Assembly: GCA_003222245.1 (NCBI GenBank)
Contig: QHVH01000015.1
Coordinates: forward strand, 20,033-84,032
Reading direction: 5' to 3'
Origin: Blastocatellia bacterium AA13
GTDB taxonomy: Bacteria; Acidobacteriota; Blastocatellia; UBA7656
DNA length: 64,000 nucleotides
Part shown: piece by piece, positions 36,512-43,952 of the stretch
Layout of the letters: each line of letters begins with the position of its first letter
Numbering within the stretch: position 1 is the stretch's first letter
Translations under genes and position numbers: made by a program
Notes under the pieces: generated by a model
Databases searched by the model: none
What the model was told of the DNA's origin: nothing
What the model saw: the letters and a program-made list of their open reading frames with translations, nothing else

Positions 36512-37399
36512 TCAGTAAGCGACGGACGTGCTGTCAGACGGCCGGCCTTTGGCTTCCTGGATAATCTTTACGCCTACGCTTGCGCCGATTCTGGTAGCGC
36601 CGGCGCTGATCATCTCCTGGGCGGCCTTATAGTCTTTGACTCCGCCTGAAGCCTTGACGCCCATCTGCGCACCGACGACTCTGCGCATTAAAGCGATATC
36701 GGCGACCGTTGCGCCGCCTTTGCTGAAGCCGGTGGATGTTTTGACAAAATCAGCGGCGGCTTCTTTGGCGAGCTGACACGCCCTGACCTTTTCGTCATCG
36801 GTTAGAAGCGCGGTTTCGATGATGAGCTTGGAGACCGCGCCGGCTTCACGCGCTACAGCAGTTACGGCCGCGATGTCGCGCCCCGCAAGCTCATAGTCGC
36901 GGGATTTCAACGCGCCGATGTTCAGAACCATGTCCAGCTCTCTAGCGCCGTCGAAAACAGCGCGTCTTGCTTCAAAGGCCTTGACGTCGGATGTGTTCGC
37001 GCCGAGAGGGAAGCCGATCACGGTACAAACGGCTACTCCAGTACCACGCAGCGCGCATGCGGCCTCGCGTACCCAAACCGGATTAATACAGACGGAGGCG
37101 AAGCCATAAAGCGCTCCCTCCTCGCAGAGCTTCAATATCTCGTCGCGCGTGGCCTCTGGCTTGAGCAGCGTGTGATCTATATAGCGAGCCATCTGTTTTC
37201 CTGCCTCGCTCTCGGCTCCGGACAGGCCGAGCCGAACGCCGCCATCGGAAAGAATCGATTTCATACTCTCCGGGCATTGAACAAAGCAGGCATCGTGCTC
37301 AAGCGCGCATGGAACGGCCGCATTCCCATTCCCGAGACGTAATAGGATCTCGTCCGTGATTTGGGCGACCAGTTCTTCGATTTTCCACTCGCTTTGCAT
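36512..37399 (-). CDS. deoC: Deoxyribose-phosphate aldolase with N-terminal extension
   Basis: DeoC splits 2-deoxyribose 5-phosphate to acetaldehyde and glyceraldehyde 3-phosphate in nucleoside breakdown. The aldolase core begins at [11 protein letters not shown] (residue 73) and has [16 protein letters not shown], the Schiff-base Lys in [10 protein letters not shown], and KASGGVKDY (second Lys). Before it lie 72 extra residues: a predicted amphipathic helix ([16 protein letters not shown], 8-23), three Cys (31, 38, 42), and a short repeat-like [11 protein letters not shown]. Standard DeoC is about 220 residues. The helix looks like encapsulation-peptide helices of microcompartment enzymes, although no shell gene is in this window. 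It follows the PHP gene by 27 bases. Confidence 0.9.
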   Translation of the reverse strand: MQSEWKIEELVAQITDEILLRLGNGNAAVPCALEHDACFVQCPESMKSILSDGGVRLGLSGAESEAGKQMARYIDHTLLKPEATRDEILKLCEEGALYGFASVCINPVWVREAACALRGTGVAVCTVIGFPLGANTSDVKAFEARRAVFDGARELDMVLNIGALKSRDYELAGRDIAAVTAVAREAGAVSKLIIETALLTDDEKVRACQLAKEAAADFVKTSTGFSKGGATVADIALMRRVVGAQMGVKASGGVKDYKAAQEMISAGATRIGASVGVKIIQEAKGRPSDSTSVAY

Positions 37400-37426
37400 C
37401 GTCTGCTTTGCAAATATCCGTGCGAA

Positions 37427-38302
37427 CTAACAGGTGGAGGTGCGGCGCGGCCGGGCGGCCCGGTTCTTCAGAGCCTCCAGAACAGAGTAAGGCACGAAGA
37501 GATCGCCGGTTCCTTTCACGATATCGATATCCGGCTTATAAGAACCGTGGAAGTCACTGCCGCCGGTGGTAACGATTCCGCACCGCTCTGCTATCTGTGA
37601 ATATAGGAGGCGCTGCTCCCGGCTATGCCGGCTATAGATCGCCTCAATGCCGTCGAGTCCAAGCTTGCACAGACTCAACACCAGCGCTTCGGTCTCTTCA
37701 AACGACTGGAGTTGGAGCTGATATGGATGGGCGAGGACCGCCGCTCCACCGGCTGAGTGAATAAGAGAAATCGCGTTGGCCGGATTGAGCCTGATCTTCT
37801 CGTGATAGGCCGGCGCTCCCTTCGCAAGGTATCTATCGAATGCATCTTGAATGCTGGACGCATAGCCCTTGGACACGAGTACTCGCGCGAAGTGAGGTCT
37901 GCCGACAATTTCGTTTCCCGCCAGCGCGGCCGCCTCGTCGTATGACACATTCATACCTAACGCTTGAAGCTTTCGCGCGATTTCCGGATTGCGGCGCTCG
38001 CGGCCCTCTTTTAGATCGCCGAGTTTCGATCGCAGCTCGTCGGAATCGGGATCGATGAAGTATCCAAGTAGGTGCATCGTGCCCGGACGGTATTCCGCGC
38101 TGATCTCAATGCCGTCGATAAACTCGACTCCGGCGCTAACCGCGGCCCGCCTTCCTTCCGCTAGACCCGAGACGGTGTCGTGATCGGTTATAGCTATTGC
38201 TTGCGCTCCGTTCCTGAGAGCCAGGGCCACGAGATCGGCGGGCCCGACGCTGCCGTCCGAATGAGTCGTATGAGTATGAAGATCTATCGCCCCTCCATGC
38301 AT
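37427..38302 (-). CDS. PHP-domain phosphoesterase (nucleoside 3',5'-bisphosphate phosphatase-like)
   Basis: The polymerase-and-histidinol-phosphatase fold with its metal ligands: DLHTHTTHSDGS (8-19), ITDHDTVSG, GIEIS (Glu), HPYQLQ, and GGSDFHGSYKPD. Length 291 and pattern match the YciV/RNase AM-like group, which removes 3'-phosphate from nucleoside bisphosphates or trims short RNA 5' ends. It leads a minus-strand cluster with deoC and a secreted propeller, which fits nucleotide salvage. The C-terminus has a basic, serine/threonine-rich tail (RRTSTC). The exact substrate is inferred from the subgroup. Confidence 0.85.
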   Translation of the reverse strand: MHGGAIDLHTHTTHSDGSVGPADLVALALRNGAQAIAITDHDTVSGLAEGRRAAVSAGVEFIDGIEISAEYRPGTMHLLGYFIDPDSDELRSKLGDLKEGRERRNPEIARKLQALGMNVSYDEAAALAGNEIVGRPHFARVLVSKGYASSIQDAFDRYLAKGAPAYHEKIRLNPANAISLIHSAGGAAVLAHPYQLQLQSFEETEALVLSLCKLGLDGIEAIYSRHSREQRLLYSQIAERCGIVTTGGSDFHGSYKPDIDIVKGTGDLFVPYSVLEALKNRAARPRRTSTC

Positions 38303-38636
38303 GGGCTGGATATTATCGGCGGAAATTTAATCAGTCAAACAAGGGCGATCAGAGGCCGCGAAACTCACCGCCCTAGCCTGTTTCAGGGCATCGCCCCAGA
38401 ATAGGCTTCTATAGCCTAGTTCCAGCCCGGTGGCGTAGAAACGGCTTCAGCAGCTTTTTTCACGGTTCACAAAAACGACGACGGATACTCGATCGCGCTG
38501 CTCGGCCTGCGTGCGGCGCATCATTCAAGCGGCCGGCGCCGCGATTTAGCTTCGCCACGAAGAATGCCACAGGAGCCGGTTTCAGGGTTATGGCCTCCAC
38601 TCGAAGCAACATCGTGCGATGTCAAGAAAAAAATCG
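38303..38636. other. Intergenic region without visible gene
   Basis: It lies between the PHP gene (minus strand) and the promoter at 38637. I see no supported gene. It probably holds the promoter of the PHP-deoC cluster on the minus strand, but no clear boxes were found. Confidence 0.4.
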
Positions 38637-38665
38637 TTGACAACCATGCGACATGTATCTATATA
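38637..38665 (+). promoter_or_regulatory. Promoter of the AKKGG mini-gene
   Basis: Perfect TTGACA at 38637-38642, a 17-base spacer, and TATATA at 38660-38665 (4 of 6 matches). Start of transcription is expected near 38672. Confidence 0.6.
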
Positions 38666-38730
38666 CAACAATATGTTGTGTATCATTTACACTAGTACAC
38701 AAGAGCTGATCTAGTACAGCATCTTGTGTA
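38665..38730 (+). promoter_or_regulatory. Leader inverted repeats of the AKKGG mini-gene
   Basis: ACAACA-ATA-TGTTGT (38665-38679) overlaps the expected transcription start and could be an operator. A longer hairpin follows. TACACAAGA plus GCTG (38696-38708) pairs with CAGC, a one-base bulge, and TCTTGTGTA (38717-38730). It ends 20 bases before the ribosome site GGAG (38751-38754), so it may stabilise or control the message. Confidence 0.5.
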
Positions 38731-38765
38731 TGGAGACAATCTAAAGGAAAGGAGAAACATACATT

Positions 38766-38864
38766 ATGGCAACTGCAAAGAAGGGCGGCGCAAAGAAAGG
38801 TGGCGCCAAGAAGGGCGGCGCCAAGAAAGGCGGCGCGAAGAAGGGCGGCGCCAAGAAGAGATAA
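38766..38864 (+). CDS. Tiny basic peptide of AKKGG repeats, 32 residues
   Basis: The ATG at 38766 opens a frame of 32 residues: MATAKKGG, then further AKKGG units (six in all counting the first), ending AKKR and TAA. Lysine is about 40 percent of the residues, with no acidic ones, so it should bind nucleic acid or anionic membrane, like a lysine-rich H1-tail or AlgP-type repeat. The evidence for a real gene is strong for so short a frame. It has a promoter with perfect -35, a hairpin leader, GGAG 11 bases before the ATG, regular codon usage (AAG AAG GGC GGC GCC) and a perfect terminator right after. The 15-base DNA repeat implies recent tandem growth. I do not recognise a named family. Confidence 0.72.
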   Translation: MATAKKGGAKKGGAKKGGAKKGGAKKGGAKKR

Positions 38865-38906
38865 TTCTGCCGCCACGCAAAACGGGGGTTCTCTGTGTGA
38901 GAACGC

Positions 38907-38940
38907 GGGGATGGGCGACCATCCCCTTTTTCTTTTTTTG
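38907..38940 (+). terminator. Perfect rho-independent terminator of the mini-gene
   Basis: GGGGATGG (38907-38914), tetraloop GCGA, CCATCCCC (38919-38926), then a T-rich run with 12 T in 13 bases. A smaller GTTCTC/GAGAAC hairpin (38888-38904) precedes it. Confidence 0.9.
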
Positions 38941-38951
38941 AGCTTCGAGGG

Positions 38952-39932
38952 TCAGGCTTTGAGCGGCCCTTTTATAGCGCGCCGATCTTCTTCGATGTTA
39001 CGCGAGACGTCATAAAGATCATTCTCGCCTTCCGGCCGTGTTCGCCAGCGTTTATGAACCCATAGCCATTGATCGGGATGTTGTCTTATCTGTCTTTCGA
39101 TAATCGATGTAAAGAGCGCGGTGTTCGCACGGACATCTTCCTTCAAATCCCCTGTCCGAGTAAGGGGCGCTTCCGGTTCGAATACTAACTTGTGCTTTCG
39201 TAGCTCACGATCCCAATGAATGAATCCAGGTACGACCGGAGCGCCGGTTCTCAGCGCGAAGGTCGCCAGGCCCGTGCTCGAACACGCGGGAATACCGAAG
39301 AAGTCGCAAAATACTCCCTCGCCCTCGAGTGTGTTTACGTCGATAAGGAATCCAACGGCCAGTCCTCTTTTAAGATCCGTCAACACCTGCTTCACGGATT
39401 CATTCTTGTCGATTGTCTTGTTGCCGGAGCCTTCACGGTAAGCTTTGACGATCTGATTCGCGAGAGGATTGTCGATCGGCCGAACGAGGAAACTCAGCGG
39501 GAAACCGTACGCACCCTGAGCATAGGCGCATAACTCCCACGCCCCAAGGTGACCCGTCAAAAATAGAACGCCCTGGCCTTTCTCGGAGGCTCGCAAATAA
39601 TTCTCAAGGCCGTCGTATGCAACAATCTTATGGATATTGTCTTTTGAGATCTTTGGAAATTGCGAGAACTCCGCGAGCAATCTGCCGAGATTCTGGAATG
39701 CACCCCTGACAATAAATTTACGATCTTCTTCAGGAAGCGCCGGCATCGCCATCTGAAGGTTTCGGAAAGCCGTCCTTCTGAGCCGCCCGTGCACAAGATA
39801 AACAACGGTGCAAATCGCGCTTCCAAAGAACAGCGCGACTCGTCTCGGCAGCAGACCCATCAATTTGAGGATTGTCCAGGCCGGAATGAACTCTAACCAT
39901 TCGCGGAAGGCGGGCCGTCGTTTCGAACGCAC
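38952..39932 (-). CDS. Lipid A-type lysophospholipid acyltransferase (LpxL/HtrB family)
   Basis: Inner-membrane acyltransferase that adds a secondary acyl chain to lipid A or a related glycolipid. The start is a GTG at 39932 (no ATG fits, weak ribosome site). One membrane segment lies at about 28-50 (LPRRVALFFGSAICTVVYLV). The catalytic motif appears as TGHLGAWELCAY (H-x4-E), and the conserved FFGIPACSSTGLATFALRTGAP near 215 is intact. The 326 residues match the usual 305-325. No lpx gene is adjacent. Its presence supports a diderm envelope with a lipid A-like glycolipid, but the acceptor is inferred. Confidence 0.9.
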   Translation of the reverse strand: MRSKRRPAFREWLEFIPAWTILKLMGLLPRRVALFFGSAICTVVYLVHGRLRRTAFRNLQMAMPALPEEDRKFIVRGAFQNLGRLLAEFSQFPKISKDNIHKIVAYDGLENYLRASEKGQGVLFLTGHLGAWELCAYAQGAYGFPLSFLVRPIDNPLANQIVKAYREGSGNKTIDKNESVKQVLTDLKRGLAVGFLIDVNTLEGEGVFCDFFGIPACSSTGLATFALRTGAPVVPGFIHWDRELRKHKLVFEPEAPLTRTGDLKEDVRANTALFTSIIERQIRQHPDQWLWVHKRWRTRPEGENDLYDVSRNIEEDRRAIKGPLKA

Positions 39933-40110
39933 GGGCTGACGCTATCACGCGGTATTTCGAGTGTCAAACAAGCTGCATTGCGAGCCGTGATGTCAATACC
40001 GACACTGTTTGTCAATACTCTTGCGCCGCACCATCTGTTGAGATATTCTCTAACTGCTTCCAGTATTGCCCCTTCCTTAAGTCACCCCAACCCAAAACGG
40101 AGAACAGACA

Positions 40111-40956
40111 ATGAGAGAGTTGGTGTCGATGTTTGCATGGCCAATAGCTATGATCCTGACGGCCGGCGCTGTTGTTTCGGCACAACAACAGCCGCAAACT
40201 CCAAAGCGCGTCCCTCGACTTACAACCGAAGACGTTGTTCGCGACAAGCCCACTCAAGTGATCTCCGAACCGGCAACCGAAAGCAAGGACTCCAAAGCTG
40301 CCGCAAAGCCGGAAGCCGACGCCGCGGTCGATAAGGGCACGCGGCCTGCAGCGGCAAGCGCGGAAGAGACTACCTGGCGCGAGTCAGTGAAGCACGCTCG
40401 TGAAATCGCAAAAAACGCCGAGCGCGCGGCGGAAGAGGCCGAGCTGCGAGTCAACGATCTGCGAAATCAGCTTGGAATATCAGGGAAAACGACCGCCTTC
40501 AGGAATCAAATCGCGGCCGATCTTGAAGAAGCCGGCCAGATAGTCAAACAACGCAAGCTCGAAGCTCGTCAGGCAATGGATGAAGTGAGTGCCCTACTCG
40601 AGGAAGGCAACAACAAAGGTTACAAAGAAGAGGAAGGTCCGAAGTCGGTTAGCTCGGACGGAAAACCCAACGAAGACTATTACCGAGGCCGATTCGCTGA
40701 GTTGTCCGCGGCACTCGAAGATGCGGAGCGCAAGGTACAGCTTTATGGGAATCGAGTGCGCGAATACAATCAGCGAATTACAAGCAACAGCGTTTCGGGC
40801 GACAACTTCTACCTTGCTCAGATCAAGCAGGATAGGGACGATGCTCAACACCAATTGGACGAGGCGCTGGCCGGACGCGAGAAGGCGGTAAAGGAACTTG
40901 ACGCGCTAAAGGATCAGGCTCGAGCAGCCGGCCTGCCTCCGGGAATATTCAGATAA
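40111..40956 (+). CDS. Secreted coiled-coil protein of unknown function
   Basis: A signal peptide (residues 1-25: ...FAWPIAMILTAGAVVSAQ) is followed by a Pro/Lys/Ala-rich linker (26-85). Then come three to four long charged helices with heptad-like spacing (RESVKHAREIAKNAERAAEE, LEEAGQIVKQRKLEARQAM, DAERKVQLYGNRVREYNQRI), ending near residue 270. No membrane helix other than the signal is seen. GGAG is 9 bases before the ATG. I do not recognise a named family; a periplasmic scaffold is a guess. It ends 161 bases before the NtrC-type regulator on the same strand. Confidence 0.78.
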   Translation: MRELVSMFAWPIAMILTAGAVVSAQQQPQTPKRVPRLTTEDVVRDKPTQVISEPATESKDSKAAAKPEADAAVDKGTRPAAASAEETTWRESVKHAREIAKNAERAAEEAELRVNDLRNQLGISGKTTAFRNQIAADLEEAGQIVKQRKLEARQAMDEVSALLEEGNNKGYKEEEGPKSVSSDGKPNEDYYRGRFAELSAALEDAERKVQLYGNRVREYNQRITSNSVSGDNFYLAQIKQDRDDAQHQLDEALAGREKAVKELDALKDQARAAGLPPGIFR

Positions 40957-41117
40957 TTGAAGTCTCCGCCGATGCCCCTGGACAATCTCAAGACCCCGCT
41001 AAGCGTGAATCTTTGAATATTAATCAAGTAGAGAGAATCAGTAACGAGGCCCGTTCGAGACTCCGCGGAGCCTCAAACTCCGAAAGCGCCGGTGCACGCC
41101 TAAGCCTGAATGAATCA

Positions 41118-42497
41118 ATGGATGAGATACTGATCGTTGAAGATAAGGACAGCCTTCGACAGATGCTCCGCCTTACGCTTGAGAACGCGGGCTATTCCGT
41201 CGATGAAGCCGGAGACGGGGCCGAGGCGCGGCGAAAGCTCAAATCGGCCAGGTACTCTCTGGTAATTACCGATCTCAAGATGCCTCGGGCGGATGGTCTC
41301 GAAGTCCTTCGCGCCGCCAAGCTCGCCGATCCTGAGACAGCGGTCATAGTATTGACCGCCTACGGAACAATTGATGAAGCAGTGCAGGCGATGAAGGAAG
41401 GAGCCTATGAGTTCCTTCAGAAGCCGGTCGACAGCCGCCACTTGCTATTGCTCATCGAGCATGCGCAAGAAGAGCGAAGGCTTCGCGTCGAAAATATACT
41501 TTTGCGGGATGAATATGCACGGCGCTACGGATTTCCCAGGATCATCGGAGACTCGCCTGCCATGGCGACGGTCGGGCGCGAGATTCAGCAATTGGCGCCG
41601 ACCCCTACGACGGCGCTTTTACTCGGAGAGTCCGGAACCGGAAAAGAACTGTTCGCGCGAGCGATTCATCACCTCAGCCCGCGCCGCGACATGCCCTTCA
41701 TCGCGATCAACTGCGCGGCGATTCCGGATACGCTCATAGAAAATGAACTATTCGGACATGAAAAGGGCGCCTATACGGGAGCCGATCAGAGGCGCGTCGG
41801 CAAATTTGAGCTTGCTGCCCGCGGCACTATATTCCTCGACGAGATAAGCGAAATCGCTCCGGGAGTTCAATCAAAGCTCTTGCGCGTTTTGGAGGAACGA
41901 AAGGTAAGCCGGCTGGGAGGCACATCCGACATTGAAGTTGATGTTCGTGTCATAGCCGCTACCAATCGAGACTTAAAAGGAGCAGTTGCCTCGAAGGAGT
42001 TCCGCGAGGATCTCTACTATCGGCTGGCAGTATTCCCGGTTCGAATACCGCCCCTGAGGGAAAGACGCGGTGACATTCAACAACTCGCGGAGTTCTTCGC
42101 CGCGAAATTTGGGCGCGAGCTCAAGCGAGCGCCGCTGAAACTCAGCGACGAAGCCACGCGGGCGCTCGAAGAGTACGATTGGCCTGGTAATGTCCGAGAG
42201 TTGGAAAACTGTATCGAGCGCGCCTGTATTCTGGCTCGAGGTCAGGAAGTTACTACAGCCGATCTGAACATAAGTCCGCCTTCGGACTACTCGCCGCGCG
42301 AGCAGAGCGCGTTGTTGAATGGATTCGAGATGCGAGGCACTCTGGCCGAGGTGAGCGCACGCGCGCAACGTCTGGTCGAAAGGCGAAAGATCGAGCTGGC
42401 GTTGAAAGAGAACAACTATAATAAGTCACGCGCTGCGGAGAAACTGGGAGTCAGCTACAAGACTCTACTGACTCGAATAAAGGAACTCGAGCTGTAA
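41118..42497 (+). CDS. Sigma-54-dependent response regulator (NtrC family)
   Basis: It activates sigma-54 promoters when its receiver is phosphorylated. The start is taken as ATG 41118, where the receiver begins (MDEILIVEDKDSLRQM); a longer frame from a TTG at 41013 adds 35 non-conserved residues. Receiver at 1-120 (phospho-Asp in ITDLKMPR). AAA+ domain with Walker A GESGTGKE, the sigma-54 contact GAYTGA (Phe of GAFTGA is Tyr), and Walker B GTIFLDEIS. Fis-type HTH at the C-terminus (NNYNKSRAAEKLGVSYKTL). No histidine kinase is next to it, so its partner is unknown. Confidence 0.93.
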   Translation: MDEILIVEDKDSLRQMLRLTLENAGYSVDEAGDGAEARRKLKSARYSLVITDLKMPRADGLEVLRAAKLADPETAVIVLTAYGTIDEAVQAMKEGAYEFLQKPVDSRHLLLLIEHAQEERRLRVENILLRDEYARRYGFPRIIGDSPAMATVGREIQQLAPTPTTALLLGESGTGKELFARAIHHLSPRRDMPFIAINCAAIPDTLIENELFGHEKGAYTGADQRRVGKFELAARGTIFLDEISEIAPGVQSKLLRVLEERKVSRLGGTSDIEVDVRVIAATNRDLKGAVASKEFREDLYYRLAVFPVRIPPLRERRGDIQQLAEFFAAKFGRELKRAPLKLSDEATRALEEYDWPGNVRELENCIERACILARGQEVTTADLNISPPSDYSPREQSALLNGFEMRGTLAEVSARAQRLVERRKIELALKENNYNKSRAAEKLGVSYKTLLTRIKELEL

Positions 42498-42521
42498 GCG
42501 CTACGTGAGCGAAGGCCCTGC

Positions 42522-43679
42522 TCACTCGGAAAGAGCCGCATCGAAGTCTTCAATTAACTCGTCGGCTGATTCGAGTCCCACGGATACCCTGATCAGACTA
42601 TCCGATATACCGAGGCTACGCCGGTGCTCGGTCGACATGCCTACGTGAGAAGTGGTGGCCGGAAGAGTCACAAGAGTTTCAGCGCCGCCCAGACTAGGCG
42701 CCACTATCGGAATCGAGATCCGATCAAGAAAACGGCGGGTTTGCGCGAGACCGCCTTCAATCTCGAAACTAATCATCCCTCCGAATCCATCGAAGAAGGA
42801 CCTGGCGCGCTTATGCGAGTCGCTGCTTTCCAAACCGGGGTAGTTTACGCTTTGCACCCGCGGATGCGCCTCAAGAAACCCTGCTATTTTCATGGCGCTA
42901 TCGTTCTGATGTCTCACCCGCAGCGCGAGTGTCTTGATTCCACGGTGAAGTAGAAAGCACGCGTGCGGGTCGAGGACGCCTCCGAGGTGGTTTAGCTTAT
43001 GGAGCACGCGTTCTATCAAGTCGGCGCGTCCTATACACGCGCCCGCGGCGACATCGGAATGTCCATTCAGGTATTTCGTGCAACTGTGGAGAGAGAGATC
43101 AAACCCCATTTCCGGCGGCCGAAAATTGATTGGACTGGCAAATGTGTTGTCTATCATAGAGACCAACTCGCTTGCTCGCGCAAACTCAACGACCTGCTTT
43201 AACTCGCCGACTTCCATCAACGGATTTGATATAGCCTCCACATAAATCGCTTTCGTGTTCGTTCGGAGCTTGCTCCTCCAGGTCTCCGGGTCCTCCACTC
43301 TAATGAAGTCGTAGGATATCCCCATCGACGGGAAGTCGCCGGTTATGAAATCCCGAGTTCCTCCATAGAGGCACTCTTGTACCAAAAGGTGATCGCCGGC
43401 GTGGAGAACTGTAAGCAACGCGGTCGTGATCGCGGCCATACCGCTCGCGGCAACGACCGCTGATTCAGCGTTCTCGAGCGCCGCGAGCTTTTTATGAAGA
43501 ACTATATGATTGGGTGTGTTGTTCAGCCGAACATATCGCACATCGTCGTAACTGGCTTCGCCTCGATATTCAAAAGTAGCCGACTGAAATATCGGCATCG
43601 TTACGGCGCCCTCGATTCGCGGGTCGGGCTCGCCGGAGTGAACCACTTTTGTTTCAAGGTGCTTGTACGTCTTTTTCAT
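42522..43679 (-). CDS. Cys/Met metabolism PLP-dependent enzyme (cystathionine gamma-synthase/lyase type)
   Basis: Trans-sulfuration PLP enzyme, acting in cystathionine synthesis or cleavage, or methionine gamma-lyase. The PLP-binding Lys is in LHSCTKYLNGHSD; the phosphate contacts include ASGMAAITTALL. ISNPLMEVGEL and MIDNTFASPIN are typical. The residue positions that separate the subfamilies cannot be decided by eye. AGAGAGG lies 8 bases before the ATG. Length 385 is normal. It is transcribed away from murJ, whose start is about 270 bases off. A sulfur gene cluster is not evident. Confidence 0.88.
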   Translation of the reverse strand: MKKTYKHLETKVVHSGEPDPRIEGAVTMPIFQSATFEYRGEASYDDVRYVRLNNTPNHIVLHKKLAALENAESAVVAASGMAAITTALLTVLHAGDHLLVQECLYGGTRDFITGDFPSMGISYDFIRVEDPETWRSKLRTNTKAIYVEAISNPLMEVGELKQVVEFARASELVSMIDNTFASPINFRPPEMGFDLSLHSCTKYLNGHSDVAAGACIGRADLIERVLHKLNHLGGVLDPHACFLLHRGIKTLALRVRHQNDSAMKIAGFLEAHPRVQSVNYPGLESSDSHKRARSFFDGFGGMISFEIEGGLAQTRRFLDRISIPIVAPSLGGAETLVTLPATTSHVGMSTEHRRSLGISDSLIRVSVGLESADELIEDFDAALSE

Positions 43680-43952
43680 TCAGAGGCCTCTCTTTTGTAA
43701 TTGCAGCGGATAAAGCCCTCGAAGGCGCCCCGCCGCGACTATCGACACGTTATTCGGTTGTTGATCGGAAATCAACTCTATAGCATCGAGCTCGGTCGCA
43801 GCGAGCGCTGCTGCGATAGACCTTTCGAAACAAGATTGAGCCAAGAAATCGTGGTACGTTTCTGCCTCTCATCCGTATCCTATATTCCTTCTCTTCTTCG
43901 CTTGCAGGCATCAATTTTGAAATACGAGCAGCACCCTATAAAATCGACGGCA

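Noticed and set aside
38769..38861. CRISPR-like or satellite repeat
   Set aside because: The 15-base repeat has no spacers and is in frame as AKKGG codons with ribosome site and terminator.
43701..43952. 84-residue N-terminal extension of MurJ
   Set aside because: Unlike any MurJ N-terminus, and a TATAAA-like box precedes the ATG at 43953.
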